From: Caldilineaceae bacterium | GTDB taxonomy: Bacteria > Chloroflexota > Anaerolineae > Caldilineales > Caldilineaceae | Reading direction: 5' to 3' | DNA length: 64,000 nt | Assembly (NCBI GenBank): GCA_022824025.1 | Contig: JAJEBF010000022.1 | Coordinates: 62,001-126,000, forward strand | Part shown: piece after piece, positions 53,269 through 62,472 of the stretch | Layout: every line of letters begins with the position of its first letter | How positions within the stretch are numbered: position 1 is the first letter of the stretch | Notes under the pieces: generated by a model | What the model was told of the DNA's origin: nothing | What the model saw: only the letters and a program-made list of their open reading frames with translations | Databases searched by the model: none | Position numbers and translations under genes: made by a program

Positions 53269-54377
53269 CAGGGCCGGCCCCCGATGACGTTCTTCTCCCA
53301 CAGTTCGGAAAGAGAGTACTCCTTAAGCCACTCTCGCAACTCCTCGGTATTCTCCAGTCGCCGGAAGGTCGATTCGCGGCCCTTGCGTTCGACCACGACA
53401 ATGTCCTCTGGCTCGAAGCAGTCGACGAAGGCGGTGGACTGGGTGGCGACAATGACCTGGGTCTTTGTGGATACGGCCCGGATCAGTCCGCCGATTATGT
53501 TTATGGCGTAGGGATGGAGGCCCAGTTCCGGTTCGTCGAGGATAAGCAGGTCGGGCAGTGTCTTGTCCGGTTGCAGGAGCAGAGTGACGAGGGCGATGGT
53601 CCGCAGCATCCCGTCCGCGGCCTGCGATGCGGTGAATATCTGGTCGCTTCCGGTCTCGCGCCAGGCGAGTAACAGGTGACCGCTATCGGGTTCGAGGTAA
53701 AAGTCGAGGAAGAAGGGGAGGATCAGGCGCAGGGTTTCGACGATGCGTTGATAGGATTTGCCTTCTTTTCTCTGTAGGCGGTAAAGGAATGGCGTGAGAT
53801 TGGAACCGCTATAGTGAAGGTGTCCGTCACTCGTGACCTCGGCCTTTCTGCGAAAATGGGATGTCACTGACGTGTCGTGAAAGTGAAAGGTAAACATATT
53901 GCGCAGGGCGTCGGCGATGACGGCTGTCGCATCGTTGTAAGTTTCGTAGTCCGCGAGCATCGATGGGCGATGGCCCGCCCCCACAATTTGCCAGGAGGCC
54001 TCTCCGGTCTGGTCTCCATTTGCCAGTCGATAGCGCTCATCGGCATAAATGAGCGTATCGTCGGCGGCATAGGCGAGTCGAAAACGGTAATCGGTCTCGC
54101 CGGCATCGAAATGGAGTCTGAGCCGGGCATCGATTTCGGGCGTGATCGCCGGGCCGTCGTGCAGGAGTTTGCTGGCGCCGCCATGGGCCCCCACATAGGT
54201 TTGCAAAGCGGCGGCTCCGTACGACACAGGATAGAGCATGTGAAAGAAGGATAGGAAGTTGGACTTGCCCGCGCCGTTGGGGCCGATGAGAACGGTCAGG
54301 GGGCCGGGCCGGAAGTCGACCAGCTCGCGTATGGTTTTGAACCCTTTGAGGGTGATGGCGTCAAGCCTGGTTCTCAT
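53268..54377 (-). CDS. AAA/ABC-type ATPase (AAA_21 family), partner of truncated DUF4276
   Basis: A 369-residue ATPase starting MRTRLDAITLKGFKTIREL, with Walker A GPNGAGKS (residues 32-39), an ABC-like signature region SQAADGMLRTIALV, Walker B LLILDEPELGLHP and VIVATQSTAFVDCF. All ATPase motifs are intact. Its neighbour downstream is a cut DUF4276 gene, so it probably lacks an effector. The frame is open to 54434 but the ATG at 54377 begins the conserved fold. Confidence 0.85.
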   Translation of the reverse strand: MRTRLDAITLKGFKTIRELVDFRPGPLTVLIGPNGAGKSNFLSFFHMLYPVSYGAAALQTYVGAHGGASKLLHDGPAITPEIDARLRLHFDAGETDYRFRLAYAADDTLIYADERYRLANGDQTGEASWQIVGAGHRPSMLADYETYNDATAVIADALRNMFTFHFHDTSVTSHFRRKAEVTSDGHLHYSGSNLTPFLYRLQRKEGKSYQRIVETLRLILPFFLDFYLEPDSGHLLLAWRETGSDQIFTASQAADGMLRTIALVTLLLQPDKTLPDLLILDEPELGLHPYAINIIGGLIRAVSTKTQVIVATQSTAFVDCFEPEDIVVVERKGRESTFRRLENTEELREWLKEYSLSELWEKNVIGGRP

Positions 54378-54550
54378 GTCGATCGGGCCCCCAGCTCGGT
54401 TTTTCTCTGGGATGCTTTTGGCTGCGCTCCGCATCCGCGTTCCTTACAGTATACCTTACGTTGGAACAGTTTCGGCGGCGGCTTGGGGCAGAGACTCACG
54501 GAGATCATGCCGGTGTCAGGCCACAATTGGCGACAGATTTTTGCGCAGGT

Positions 54551-54940
54551 TTATTCTCCGCCGGTCAGGCTGATGACGTAGGAGGTCATTGTATTGATCT
54601 TCTTGCCGGATGCTGAGGTGAAGCGGTAGATGTCGCAGAAGGCGAAGGCGCCGCCCTGCTCGGTGGTGATGACGCCGTTGACGGCGGCGTCGGGCCCGTG
54701 GGTGATGATGGAATCGATGCGCAGCTCGGTGGTGACGGTCTCTTTCATGGCCTCCAGGGCGGCGCGGACGGCCTCTTTGCCGCGCAGGTCGGCTTCGCCG
54801 ATGATCTGCCAGTGGATGTCGTCGCTGAAATGGTCGAGGATGGCCTCGACGTCGCTATGGGCGAAGGCGATGTTGACGTCTCTGAGGGCAAGTTTCCTGG
54901 GGGCGGTGCCGCAGTCGGCGTGGATGGTGAGCTTGGTCAT
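54551..54940 (-). CDS. SnoaL-like/NTF2-fold protein
   Basis: A 129-residue NTF2-like protein: NIAFAHSDVEAILDHFSDDIHWQIIGEADLRGKEAVRAAL and GGAFAFCDIYRFTSASGKKI. Such alpha+beta barrels include polyketide cyclases, isomerases and many proteins with no known reaction. Its start overlaps the XRE regulator gene by four bases (ATGA). Confidence 0.82.
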   Translation of the reverse strand: MTKLTIHADCGTAPRKLALRDVNIAFAHSDVEAILDHFSDDIHWQIIGEADLRGKEAVRAALEAMKETVTTELRIDSIITHGPDAAVNGVITTEQGGAFAFCDIYRFTSASGKKINTMTSYVISLTGGE

Positions 54941-55209
54941 GGTGAATTGTCGCTGTGCGCGGTCAACAGAGGCTGAAGCCGCTCGACGGAGTATTCACGG
55001 AAGTTTCCGCGCAGGAGACGCGACAGGTCAGGTTGGGAGAGGCCAAACAGCGCCGCGGCTTGGGCATGTGTGAGCTTGCGCTGGCGAATGATCGTGTCGA
55101 TGCGGGTAACGATTTGCGCTTTGAGCAGGTGGTTCTCGGCGCTGGGCCGGCACAGGTCGGCGAAGACGTTGCCGCTGCCGCGTTGGATTGTCGCTTTGTC
55201 TCTTTGCAT
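54937..55209 (-). CDS. XRE-family helix-turn-helix regulator
   Basis: A 90-residue HigA2/HTH_37-type protein: GNVFADLCRPSAENHLLKAQIVTRIDTII and the helix-turn-helix TQAQ-like KLTHAQAAALFGLSQPDLSRLLRG. It resembles antitoxin regulators, but no RelE/HigB toxin gene is adjacent. It precedes and overlaps the SnoaL-like gene, so the pair may form an operon under its own control. Confidence 0.82.
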   Translation of the reverse strand: MQRDKATIQRGSGNVFADLCRPSAENHLLKAQIVTRIDTIIRQRKLTHAQAAALFGLSQPDLSRLLRGNFREYSVERLQPLLTAHSDNSP

Positions 55210-55256
55210 GGCGCATTCCTGTCTTTCGAGCTATCGGATCCTGCCACAGGGATGAA

Positions 55257-56675
55257 TCATTCCCCAAGATCGGGGGCGCGCCTGGGGCCGAACCAGATGA
55301 GGGCGGCGCCGAGGAAGGGGAGGCCGAGGGCCAGGAGGTTGATGCCGGGCCAGGTTGCCGTGGGGATGCCGCGCAGGGTGAGGACGGACAGGCTGGCGCA
55401 GACGAGGGCGCAGCCGAGCAGAAGGCGCCAGGCGGGGGGCGCAGCGCGACTGTGGGGCTGGCCGATGCGTTCGAAGCGGGTGAAGGCGGCGACGAACGGG
55501 ATCAAAACGACGGTGAGGGCTGCTATCCAGAGGGGGCGGGTGAGCCACCACGCGGCTGTGCCGGGCATGAGGGAGAGCCAGGCGTTCTCGTCAATGCCGC
55601 CTATCAGGAGGATAAGCGCGGACACTGTTTCCAACGCGGTGACGTGCCACAGGAAAATGGTCATGATGATGCCGTTGATCAGCACGGTCGCGGTCCAGAG
55701 GGGGCCGCGTTCGAGGAGGCGCCGCGCCGGTTTTTCGAGGGCCAGGAGCAGGCCGGCCTGGCCGACGCCCAGCGCCAGCAGGGTTATTTTGGGCGGCAGG
55801 CTGTTGCTGATGCCCTCGGCGCCCACCGATACCATGCTGGCCGGGTAGGGGCCGAAGGCGACGAGCGCGATCAGCGCGGCCAGCCCGCCGGCGGCCCATA
55901 GCAGACAGCGGCGCGGCCCTCCGATGCGGCCGGCCTGCCAGGCGAAGCCGAGCTGGTGGACGGCGAACCAGACGAACAGATAGTTGAGCCAGCCGAGCAG
56001 CTCCCAGCCTATGCCAAGCGCGAGCAGGTCTGTGAGCGCGGCCGCGGCCGCCGGCGCCCAGAAGGAGGCGAGACCGTAGCGCTGCCAGGCCCGGTGGGAG
56101 AGGGGGACGAGCAGGACCATGAGGATGTAGACGACGAGGAACCAGGCGGGCAGGAACGCGAACTGGGAGGCCACCTTGACCATCCAGGGATCGACTTCGG
56201 GGATCCCAAAGCTGGAGACGCCGGGCAAGGCAGCCCCAAACAGCAAGGAAACGGCGTAGAACCCGGAGAGCCCATTGCCGACCATGCCGGTAAAGGCGGC
56301 CCCGAGGAGAGTCCAGACGGCCAGGAAGGGCAGGAGCGGGACGATCAGGCGTTGCAGCCGGCGGGCCAGCCAGGAGGCGTAACCCTGCTGCCCGCGCTGG
56401 GCCGATTGCCAGCCGAGAGCGTTGACGTAGCCGCCGACGAGGAAGAAGACTGGCATGACCTGGAAGAGCCAGGTGAGCCAGCGGGTCCAGCGGATCTGGG
56501 AGATAGCGTCGGTGGCGATTACTTTCCCGTCCATGATGAATAGGGCGACAACGAGCCAGTGGCCGAGAACGACGATGCAGATGGAGGCGGCGCGCAGGAG
56601 ATCTACGTAGCGGTTGCGTTCGGGTGGGGTTTGGGCGGCGAGACGGGCGGCTTGGGTCCAGACGGGGAGGTGCAT
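55257..56675 (-). CDS. Acyltransferase family 3 membrane protein
   Basis: A 472-residue integral membrane acyltransferase with about ten to twelve helices. It begins near RNRYVDLLRAASICIVVLGHWLVVAL, the family's first helix with the catalytic His, and contains VMPVFFLVGGYVNALGW and FLWHVTALETVSALILLIGG. Members O-acetylate sugars of surface polysaccharide, peptidoglycan or lipids. ATG at 56675 chosen; the frame is open farther upstream. The predicted role agrees with the surface-polysaccharide genes elsewhere in the window. Confidence 0.87.
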   Translation of the reverse strand: MHLPVWTQAARLAAQTPPERNRYVDLLRAASICIVVLGHWLVVALFIMDGKVIATDAISQIRWTRWLTWLFQVMPVFFLVGGYVNALGWQSAQRGQQGYASWLARRLQRLIVPLLPFLAVWTLLGAAFTGMVGNGLSGFYAVSLLFGAALPGVSSFGIPEVDPWMVKVASQFAFLPAWFLVVYILMVLLVPLSHRAWQRYGLASFWAPAAAAALTDLLALGIGWELLGWLNYLFVWFAVHQLGFAWQAGRIGGPRRCLLWAAGGLAALIALVAFGPYPASMVSVGAEGISNSLPPKITLLALGVGQAGLLLALEKPARRLLERGPLWTATVLINGIIMTIFLWHVTALETVSALILLIGGIDENAWLSLMPGTAAWWLTRPLWIAALTVVLIPFVAAFTRFERIGQPHSRAAPPAWRLLLGCALVCASLSVLTLRGIPTATWPGINLLALGLPFLGAALIWFGPRRAPDLGE

Positions 56676-56715
56676 TTTTGAGTTTCCAGTGCACTGCGGT
56701 GGTTGCGGGGGACGC

Positions 56716-56780
56716 CTTTCTTTGTCCACGAAGGGCGACTAAGAACACCGTTTTGTCCGCGAAGGGTCGCGAAGAACGAT
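56716..56780. repeat. Dispersed intergenic phrase TTTGTCCACGAAGGG, copy 2
   Basis: TTTGTCCACGAAGGGCGACT and TTTTGTCCGCGAAGGGTCGC, two tandem related phrases upstream of the acyltransferase gene. Confidence 0.65.
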
Positions 56781-56940
56781 TTGAACTTTGTGCGATGGCT
56801 TATGATTGGCGCATTGCGGTATTGGCGCGGGTTTGTGGACGCCTGCGCGGGGCGCCCCTGCGGGGGCTGGCGGTGAGCCTTGTCATGCTATAACTTAGCC
56901 ACAGGCGGGGCGTGAATGCAAGGAGGGAAAGAGAGCCGTG

Positions 56941-57843
56941 TCAGTCCTGGCGGCCGCGGAGGCGGGGGTCGTAGATGTCGCGGAGCCAGTCGCCAAGAAG
57001 GTTGGCGCCAAGGACGACGAGCATGATGGCGAGGGCGGGGAAGACGCTGGGATACCATGCGGTGGTGATGAAGTCGCGGGCGTCGGCGACCATTTTCCCC
57101 CAGGTGGGGATCAGGGTGGATACGCCGAAACCGAGAAAGCTGAGGGCGGACTCGGTGAGGATCATGCCGCCGAAGGAAAGTGTGCAGGCGACGATGACGG
57201 GGGCGACGGCATTGGGGAGGATGTGGCGGAACATGATGCGGGTGTCGTCTGCGCCGATGGCGCGTGCGGCTTCGACAAAGTCGCGCTCGCGGATGCTGAG
57301 AACCTCCCCGCGGATGAGGCGGGCGTAGCCGACCCAGGCGCCGATACCAAGGAAGAGGATGATGTTGAGGAGGCCGCCGCCAATGAAGGCGACGGCGGCG
57401 ATGAGGAGGACGAGAAAGGGGATGGCGGTCTGGGTATCGGCGACGCGCATGATGATGTCGCCGGCGAGGCCGCCGCGATAGCCGGCGATGAGACCCAAGA
57501 CGATGCCGATCGCGAGTCCGACGACTGTGGCGGATGTGCCGACCAGGAGAGAGATGCGGGAGCCGACGAGAACGCGGCTGAAGACATCGCGGCCGAGGTT
57601 GTCCGTGCCCATGATGCCTTTGCCGTTTTCGAAATCGAGCCAGACGGGTTTGGCGAAGGTATTGGAGAAGTCGATGGCGATGGGGTCGTTGGGCGCGAGG
57701 AGTGGGCCGAAGATGGCCATGAAGGCGAACAGGATCAGGAGGAGACCGCCGACGATGCCTTGTCGGTGCGTCCAGGCTTCGCCCCACCAGCTGCGGTGCG
57801 GGTTGCGGGGGAGGATGTGTCGTTGTTCCAGAACAGTTGACAT
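56941..57843 (-). CDS. Oligopeptide/dipeptide ABC permease (DppC/OppC type)
   Basis: A 300-residue permease: N-terminal region before the first helix (GIVGGLLLILFAFMAIFGPLLAPNDP), then GTDNLGRDVFSRVLVGSRISL, and the ATPase-contact EAA loop EAARAIGADDTRIMFRHILPN. It is the C-type permease of a peptide/nickel/opine importer. A 295-base gap with repeats separates it from the B-type permease gene, longer than usual. Confidence 0.93.
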   Translation of the reverse strand: MSTVLEQRHILPRNPHRSWWGEAWTHRQGIVGGLLLILFAFMAIFGPLLAPNDPIAIDFSNTFAKPVWLDFENGKGIMGTDNLGRDVFSRVLVGSRISLLVGTSATVVGLAIGIVLGLIAGYRGGLAGDIIMRVADTQTAIPFLVLLIAAVAFIGGGLLNIILFLGIGAWVGYARLIRGEVLSIRERDFVEAARAIGADDTRIMFRHILPNAVAPVIVACTLSFGGMILTESALSFLGFGVSTLIPTWGKMVADARDFITTAWYPSVFPALAIMLVVLGANLLGDWLRDIYDPRLRGRQD

Positions 57844-57899
57844 CTGATTTTTTAGGCTTATGCGCTTATGTCCGAACTGAGATTTACAAGGTCAAATCC

Positions 57900-57975
57900 T
57901 TCTTCGTCCACGGAAAACACATTCTTGTCCGCGAAGGGCCGCTAAGGAGCGCGAAGAACACCTTTCCCTGTCCAT
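57900..57975. repeat. Dispersed intergenic phrase TTTGTCCACGAAGGG, copy 3
   Basis: Repeats of CTTCGTCCACGGAAAACAC, TTGTCCGCGAAGGGCCGC and GCGCGAAGAACACC in the gap between the two dipeptide permease genes. Confidence 0.65.
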
Positions 57976-58138
57976 AAATGGTCGATGCGTGGTCCGGCCC
58001 GGATTGGGCGCGAGTGCGAGGGCAGCCGCAAGGGAACTGGGGATAGGATGAAACCCCTACATTTGTCTGGCTCAGAATTCGGGAACTGGCGGCGGCGGAA
58101 ATGCCGATGCTCCCAGGTTGACTGTGGACGGGCGGCCA

Positions 58139-59074
58139 TTAACTGTGCCTGACACGCGGATCAACCATTACGTAGACGATGTCCATGATGAGGAACGTGA
58201 CGACTGTCAGAACGGAGAACAGGATGACGTCGAGGAAGACGACGGGATAGTCGCGGGCCATGACGGACTGGGCCATGAGGTTGCCGACGCCGGGCCAGGA
58301 GAAGACGACTTCGACGACGACGACAGTGCCGATGAGATGGGGGAGCGATGAGAGCGTGACGGTGATGACGGATAGGCTGCCGTTGCGGAGGGCGTGGCCG
58401 AAGATGACGGCGCGTTCGGCGAGGCCTTTGGCGCGAGCGGTGCGTATGTAGTCCTGGCCGAGGGCTTCGAGCATGCCGGAGCGGGCGATGCGCGCGACGG
58501 TGGCGATGAGGCCGGTGGAGAGGGTGACGGCGGGCAGGATTAGGTGTTTCCAGGTGCCGACGCCGGAGGTGGGCAAGAGTCTGAGCTGGACGGAAAAAAT
58601 GATGATAAGGACGATTGCGAGAAAGAACTGCGGCGTGACGATGCCAAGAACGGCGCCCATGGTTGCAGCGGTGTCTATGATGGTGCCGCGGCGCAGCGCG
58701 GCGATGATGCCGAGGGGCAGGCCGAGGGCGATGCCGAGGATGAGGGCGGCGGCGCCGAGGCGCAGGCTGTTGGGCAGACGCTCGAAAATGACGGTGGTGG
58801 TGGGCACGCCGTAGCGGAAGGAGTTGCCGAAGTCGAGCTGGAGCGTCTTTTGCCAGAAGACGATGTACTGGACGTAGAGCGGTTTGTCCAGCCCCATTTT
58901 GCGGCGGACCTCCTGGTATTCCTCCTGGATTTCTTCGGGGTCGCGGTTGGGGTCGAGGTTGACGCCGAGGCTCGCGGGGTCGCCGGAGACGCGGATCAGA
59001 AAGAAGACCAGCGTGACGACCATCAGTATGACAAGGAGCGCCTGGAGCAGGCGGCGGATGACGAAAGCGCGCAT
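58139..59074 (-). CDS. Oligopeptide/dipeptide ABC permease (DppB/OppB type)
   Basis: A 311-residue permease: MRAFVIRRLLQALLVILMVVTLVFFL is the first helix, followed by GDPASLGVNLDPNRDPEEIQEEY and the EAA loop ALGQDYIRTARAKGLAERAVIFGHALRN. It is the B-type permease and lies 80 bases after the solute-binding protein gene. Confidence 0.93.
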   Translation of the reverse strand: MRAFVIRRLLQALLVILMVVTLVFFLIRVSGDPASLGVNLDPNRDPEEIQEEYQEVRRKMGLDKPLYVQYIVFWQKTLQLDFGNSFRYGVPTTTVIFERLPNSLRLGAAALILGIALGLPLGIIAALRRGTIIDTAATMGAVLGIVTPQFFLAIVLIIIFSVQLRLLPTSGVGTWKHLILPAVTLSTGLIATVARIARSGMLEALGQDYIRTARAKGLAERAVIFGHALRNGSLSVITVTLSSLPHLIGTVVVVEVVFSWPGVGNLMAQSVMARDYPVVFLDVILFSVLTVVTFLIMDIVYVMVDPRVRHS

Positions 59075-59154
59075 GGGGAGGGATCAGGAGAGAGTAGAGA
59101 GGAGTGAGGAGAACGTTTTCTCCCCACTCCGGATCTGGTATCGGTTGATATGCC

Positions 59155-60723
59155 TTATTCAGTCGGGATGATGATCTCGAACGATTTGCTGAAGCTCAGT
59201 TCCGGCAGGCCGGGGCTGAGCGCGTAGAGGGCCGGAATGGTGTAGGCGTGCAGCGCCTGTGCGTTGTCGCAGATGTAGGCGGCGATGTCCTGGACCACGG
59301 CTTCGCGTTCGACGGGGTCTGCGATGACGCTCTTGGCGTCTCTCATTTCAAGGAATCCGGGATCGGGCGAGGTGTCGCCGACGGGGCCCCACATGGAGGT
59401 CGTGTTGTCTGCCAGGTACCAGTTGAGGCCGATGTTCATGATGGGCGGCAGGGTCTGGTCGATCAGCTCCTGCAGCCAGACGGAGGATTCAGGGTATTCC
59501 ATTTCGACGACGATGCCGACCTGGGCCCACTGGGCTGCGAGGGCCTCCATGAAGGTGCGGTCGCGGAAATAGCGGCCGCTGGTGGCGGAGCCTGTGATGG
59601 TGAAGCCATCGGGGTAGCCGGCCTCGGCGAGCAGCTCTTTGGCCTTTTCAGGGTCGTAGGGATAGGTCTGAACGTCCGGGTTGTAGCCGAAGCCGCCGGG
59701 GGCGACGATCTGGCAGTCGAGCTTGGTGCCGAAGCCGCCGGCGATGGTGTTCCACATGCCGTCGAGGTCGACGGAGTAGAGCATGGCCTGGCGGACGCGC
59801 ACGTCGTTGAGGATTTCGTTGCGGCCGTAGATGTTGATGCCGACGTACATGCTCTGCATGCTGTCGCCGGCGTAGAGCTCAAACCCTTCGGCGGTGAGGC
59901 TGTCGATCTGGTCGGGCGGCACGTGGGCGGCGATGTGAATTTCACCGCTCTGGAGGGCGGCGACGCGCACGGCGGCTTCCGGCATGTGACGGAAGGTCAC
60001 TTTTTCGATGACGGCGGGGCCGTCGGGATGGTCTTCCCAGCGCTCGAGGGTGATGTAGCTGTCGCGCTGCCAGGATGAGAATTTGTAGGGGCCTGTGCCG
60101 ACGGGCTCTTCGATGTAGCCGTCAAGACCGACCGCTTCGAGGTGGTCGGGCGCGAGCGGCATGTGGTTGGCGAAGAGGTTGGCCCAGCGATCGATGGGTT
60201 CTTTCAGCGTGAACTCCATGGTGTAGTCATCGATGACTTCGTAGGACTCGTAGTCGTTAAGCTGGCGGAAGGACCAGGTGAATTTCTGCGGGTCGGCGTC
60301 GAGGAGCAGCTCGAAGCTCTTGGCAAGGCCGGGCGCGGTGAGGATTTCGCCGTTGTGGAATTCGATGCCTTGCTTGATGACGATACGGACGGTGACGTCG
60401 TCGACCAGCTCCATGGAATCGAGCAGGACGGGGTCGATTGCGCCGGTTTCTTCATTGAGTTCGGCGAGGGTCTCGTAGAGCAGTTTGGAGAAGATGCGTG
60501 ATTGAAGCGATGGGACGGTGTTGCCCACGAGCGTGACGGGCAGGGCGCCCATGCCGATAATCATCTCTTCCGGGTAGCCTTGTTCGGCCGGCTCGGCCAT
60601 TTCGTCGGCGGCCATGTCGTCGGACTGGGCGCCGCCGGTATCGGCGGCGACACAGCCGGTCATGACGAGCAGGGCGAGGAGCGCGACGAGGAAGGAGAGG
60701 GTGCGGATACGTGGTGCAGGCAT
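59155..60723 (-). CDS. Peptide/nickel ABC solute-binding lipoprotein (family 5)
   Basis: A 522-residue family 5 extracellular solute-binding protein: signal peptide with lipobox LLVMTGC, acidic linker, LYETLAELNEETGAIDPVLLDSMELV, GTGPYKFSSWQRDSYITLERWED, VRQAMLYSVDLDGMWNTIA and YPYDPEKAKELLAEAGYPDGF. It binds oligopeptides or related ligands at the cell surface. AGGAGCAAAGA lies upstream of the ATG. No DppD/DppF ATPases are in the window, so these must be encoded elsewhere. Confidence 0.93.
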   Translation of the reverse strand: MPAPRIRTLSFLVALLALLVMTGCVAADTGGAQSDDMAADEMAEPAEQGYPEEMIIGMGALPVTLVGNTVPSLQSRIFSKLLYETLAELNEETGAIDPVLLDSMELVDDVTVRIVIKQGIEFHNGEILTAPGLAKSFELLLDADPQKFTWSFRQLNDYESYEVIDDYTMEFTLKEPIDRWANLFANHMPLAPDHLEAVGLDGYIEEPVGTGPYKFSSWQRDSYITLERWEDHPDGPAVIEKVTFRHMPEAAVRVAALQSGEIHIAAHVPPDQIDSLTAEGFELYAGDSMQSMYVGINIYGRNEILNDVRVRQAMLYSVDLDGMWNTIAGGFGTKLDCQIVAPGGFGYNPDVQTYPYDPEKAKELLAEAGYPDGFTITGSATSGRYFRDRTFMEALAAQWAQVGIVVEMEYPESSVWLQELIDQTLPPIMNIGLNWYLADNTTSMWGPVGDTSPDPGFLEMRDAKSVIADPVEREAVVQDIAAYICDNAQALHAYTIPALYALSPGLPELSFSKSFEIIIPTE

Positions 60724-61202
60724 TCTTTGCTCCTGTGCGGGTGTGAGGGTTAAGGGTCGTTTACAGCACAGTTCAAGTGGCGTGTATGACGCTGTCTGGT
60801 GGAATCGTGCAAGGTGTACACGCCAAGTGGGGATTATACGATTGTTTCGTTTGTGGATAACAGGGAAAGCGCGTTGGGATTTTGCTGACAGGGGGTGGGG
60901 AAGGCGGGTCTATTGGCAGTGAAATGGCGGCGCGTTCGTTGGGGGGAACCAGGCGGGCAGAAGGGGGTCTCTTTTATGAACTATTTCACAAATATGTCCG
61001 CTTTGTCCGCTCAAAGGCATGTTTTTCGGGTGATTATGGGAGTGCAGGGGCCAGGGAATAGGGATTAGGGGGCAGCCACCGCGGGCGCAAACGACGTCTC
61101 CAGTGTATATTCCGGGGCAGGAGTTCGGAGCGCCTTACTTGGAGACTACGTGTTAGTGATATCTCACCCAGTCATGGGCGGACGCTTGCTTAGGCGTGTT
61201 AT

Positions 61203-61229
61203 ACGCTCGTACGAGAGATGTACGAGCGT
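61203..61229. repeat. 10-bp perfect inverted repeat, 7-base loop
   Basis: ACGCTCGTAC (61203-61212) and GTACGAGCGT (61220-61229) around GAGAGAT. Related ACGAGCGTT phrases follow at 61222-61241. Confidence 0.8.
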
Positions 61230-61439
61230 TCCACGAGCGTTCACGAGAGATCGGGGCAAAAAATCCCGGACCCCAACTATCCAGTTACCGACGCCCTTTG
61301 ACTGAAATGGCGCAGGCATTACAGGGTGTGGCCCGGGGAGAGACCGTTCGAGAGGCAGGTCTTGTCGTTGAGGCCTTTGCACCGTCTCTCCAGAGGAGGA
61401 AGGACCGGGGTTCCTGTAGAGAGAAAATTATAATATATT

Positions 61440-61456
61440 ATTTATTTGAAATAAAT
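61440..61456. repeat. A+T-rich hairpin, 7-bp stem
   Basis: ATTTATT-TGA-AATAAAT, in a 45-base A+T island (61424-61468) unlike its surroundings. Confidence 0.6.
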
Positions 61457-61527
61457 GTATTGGAAGACCCTTATCCGGATGGGACCAGGTTGGAAGTGCA
61501 TCCACGCTGCGGCAGGCTTGCCGAAAT

Positions 61528-62472
61528 TCAGTCCAAATCTTCATTTGCCAACTCGTCTTGTAAATCAGGCGGATGTCCGAACTCCTTCTCGAAGATGAGT
61601 TCGGTCTCAGAAGTCAACGCGTTCGCCTGCCGGAGTAGCTCCCGCATGTCTTTGGCGGCTCGGTCCGACTCCTCAGGACCGGCGACTGGTACGGTGGCGG
61701 GTTTCACGCTGTCCGGCAGCTGTCTGAGGGGCTCTCCAGACAGGGGATCGAGCGCGGGCGGGGCGTCCGGCGCGTAGTCGGTCAGGAGCTCCTCCAGGGT
61801 TATGCGCATTTTGTACAGGTCGTCGAGCACGGCGGGCAGCTGACCTTCTTCAGGATTGGTGTCTTCTGCCAGTTCCCTCATCATGTCTATATTTCTCGGT
61901 GTGTACTTAGTAAGTCGCTGGTAGCGGAAGCGCTGCCGGCCGGCGGTGGTCAGGACGTAGACCGGGGGATCATCGGCATTTTGAGTTGCTTCCCGGTCCA
62001 GCGTTACCAGACCCTGCTTGATCAAGGCGTCGAGCATGTACTGTCTCCGCCACGCGGCGATTTCCTCGGCTTGCTCAAGAAGCTCCGGGTCGCCAAAACC
62101 GCCGGCGACCTGGGCGACGGCTTTCGCGGTTTCCTCTGCCCGAATCAGTTCCATGTCTTCATCTGCGAGGCGGTAGAGGTTGACCAACTCCTTTGCGGCG
62201 CGGCTCATTGCTGAGAGGGCGGCGGGCTCGGTCTCCCCTGCGGCCAGTTCCTCCATGCCCTTGGTGAGCATTTCGATGGCGCCGCGCAGTCGATCGGGTA
62301 TGCGTTTGTCGGCCCGGGCGACGGCCGACGACGCCTTGCCGCCTTTCGAGCGCCACTCCCATGCTTTTTCGGCGGGGGCGTGGGCAAGGCAGTAGCCGCC
62401 GAACTGCTCCTGTCCGAGGCCCTGGCAGGGCTCTCCATCTTTTCTGAGGGCTTTGCAGCGTGTCTTGGGCAT
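61528..62472 (-). CDS. Cys/His-motif protein of phage-like type
   Basis: A 314-residue protein. The N-terminus has C6, C16, C28 and H31 (TRCKALRKDGEPC, GGYCLAHAP), a small zinc-binding motif often seen at the N-terminus of phage or plasmid proteins. The rest is largely helical and acidic with coiled-coil-like stretches (RADKRIPDRLRGAIEMLTKG, AEETAKAVAQVAG) and a predicted DNA-binding winged helix (YMLDALIKQGLVTLDREA). Not recognised as a specific family; could be a small terminase-like or regulatory protein. Confidence 0.6.
   Translation of the reverse strand: MPKTRCKALRKDGEPCQGLGQEQFGGYCLAHAPAEKAWEWRSKGGKASSAVARADKRIPDRLRGAIEMLTKGMEELAAGETEPAALSAMSRAAKELVNLYRLADEDMELIRAEETAKAVAQVAGGFGDPELLEQAEEIAAWRRQYMLDALIKQGLVTLDREATQNADDPPVYVLTTAGRQRFRYQRLTKYTPRNIDMMRELAEDTNPEEGQLPAVLDDLYKMRITLEELLTDYAPDAPPALDPLSGEPLRQLPDSVKPATVPVAGPEESDRAAKDMRELLRQANALTSETELIFEKEFGHPPDLQDELANEDLD

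Larger units (their letters stand above)
60724..61527. other. 804-base gap with palindromes
   Basis: No gene could be supported. A perfect TATAAT on the minus strand (complement at 60833-60838) may be part of the solute-binding protein promoter. The gap also holds a 10-bp perfect inverted repeat (61203-61229) and an A+T-rich hairpin (61440-61456). Short frames on the plus strand at 61196-61430 contain a helix-turn-helix-looking stretch (LTEMAQALQGVARGETVREA), possibly a decayed gene. Confidence 0.45.
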
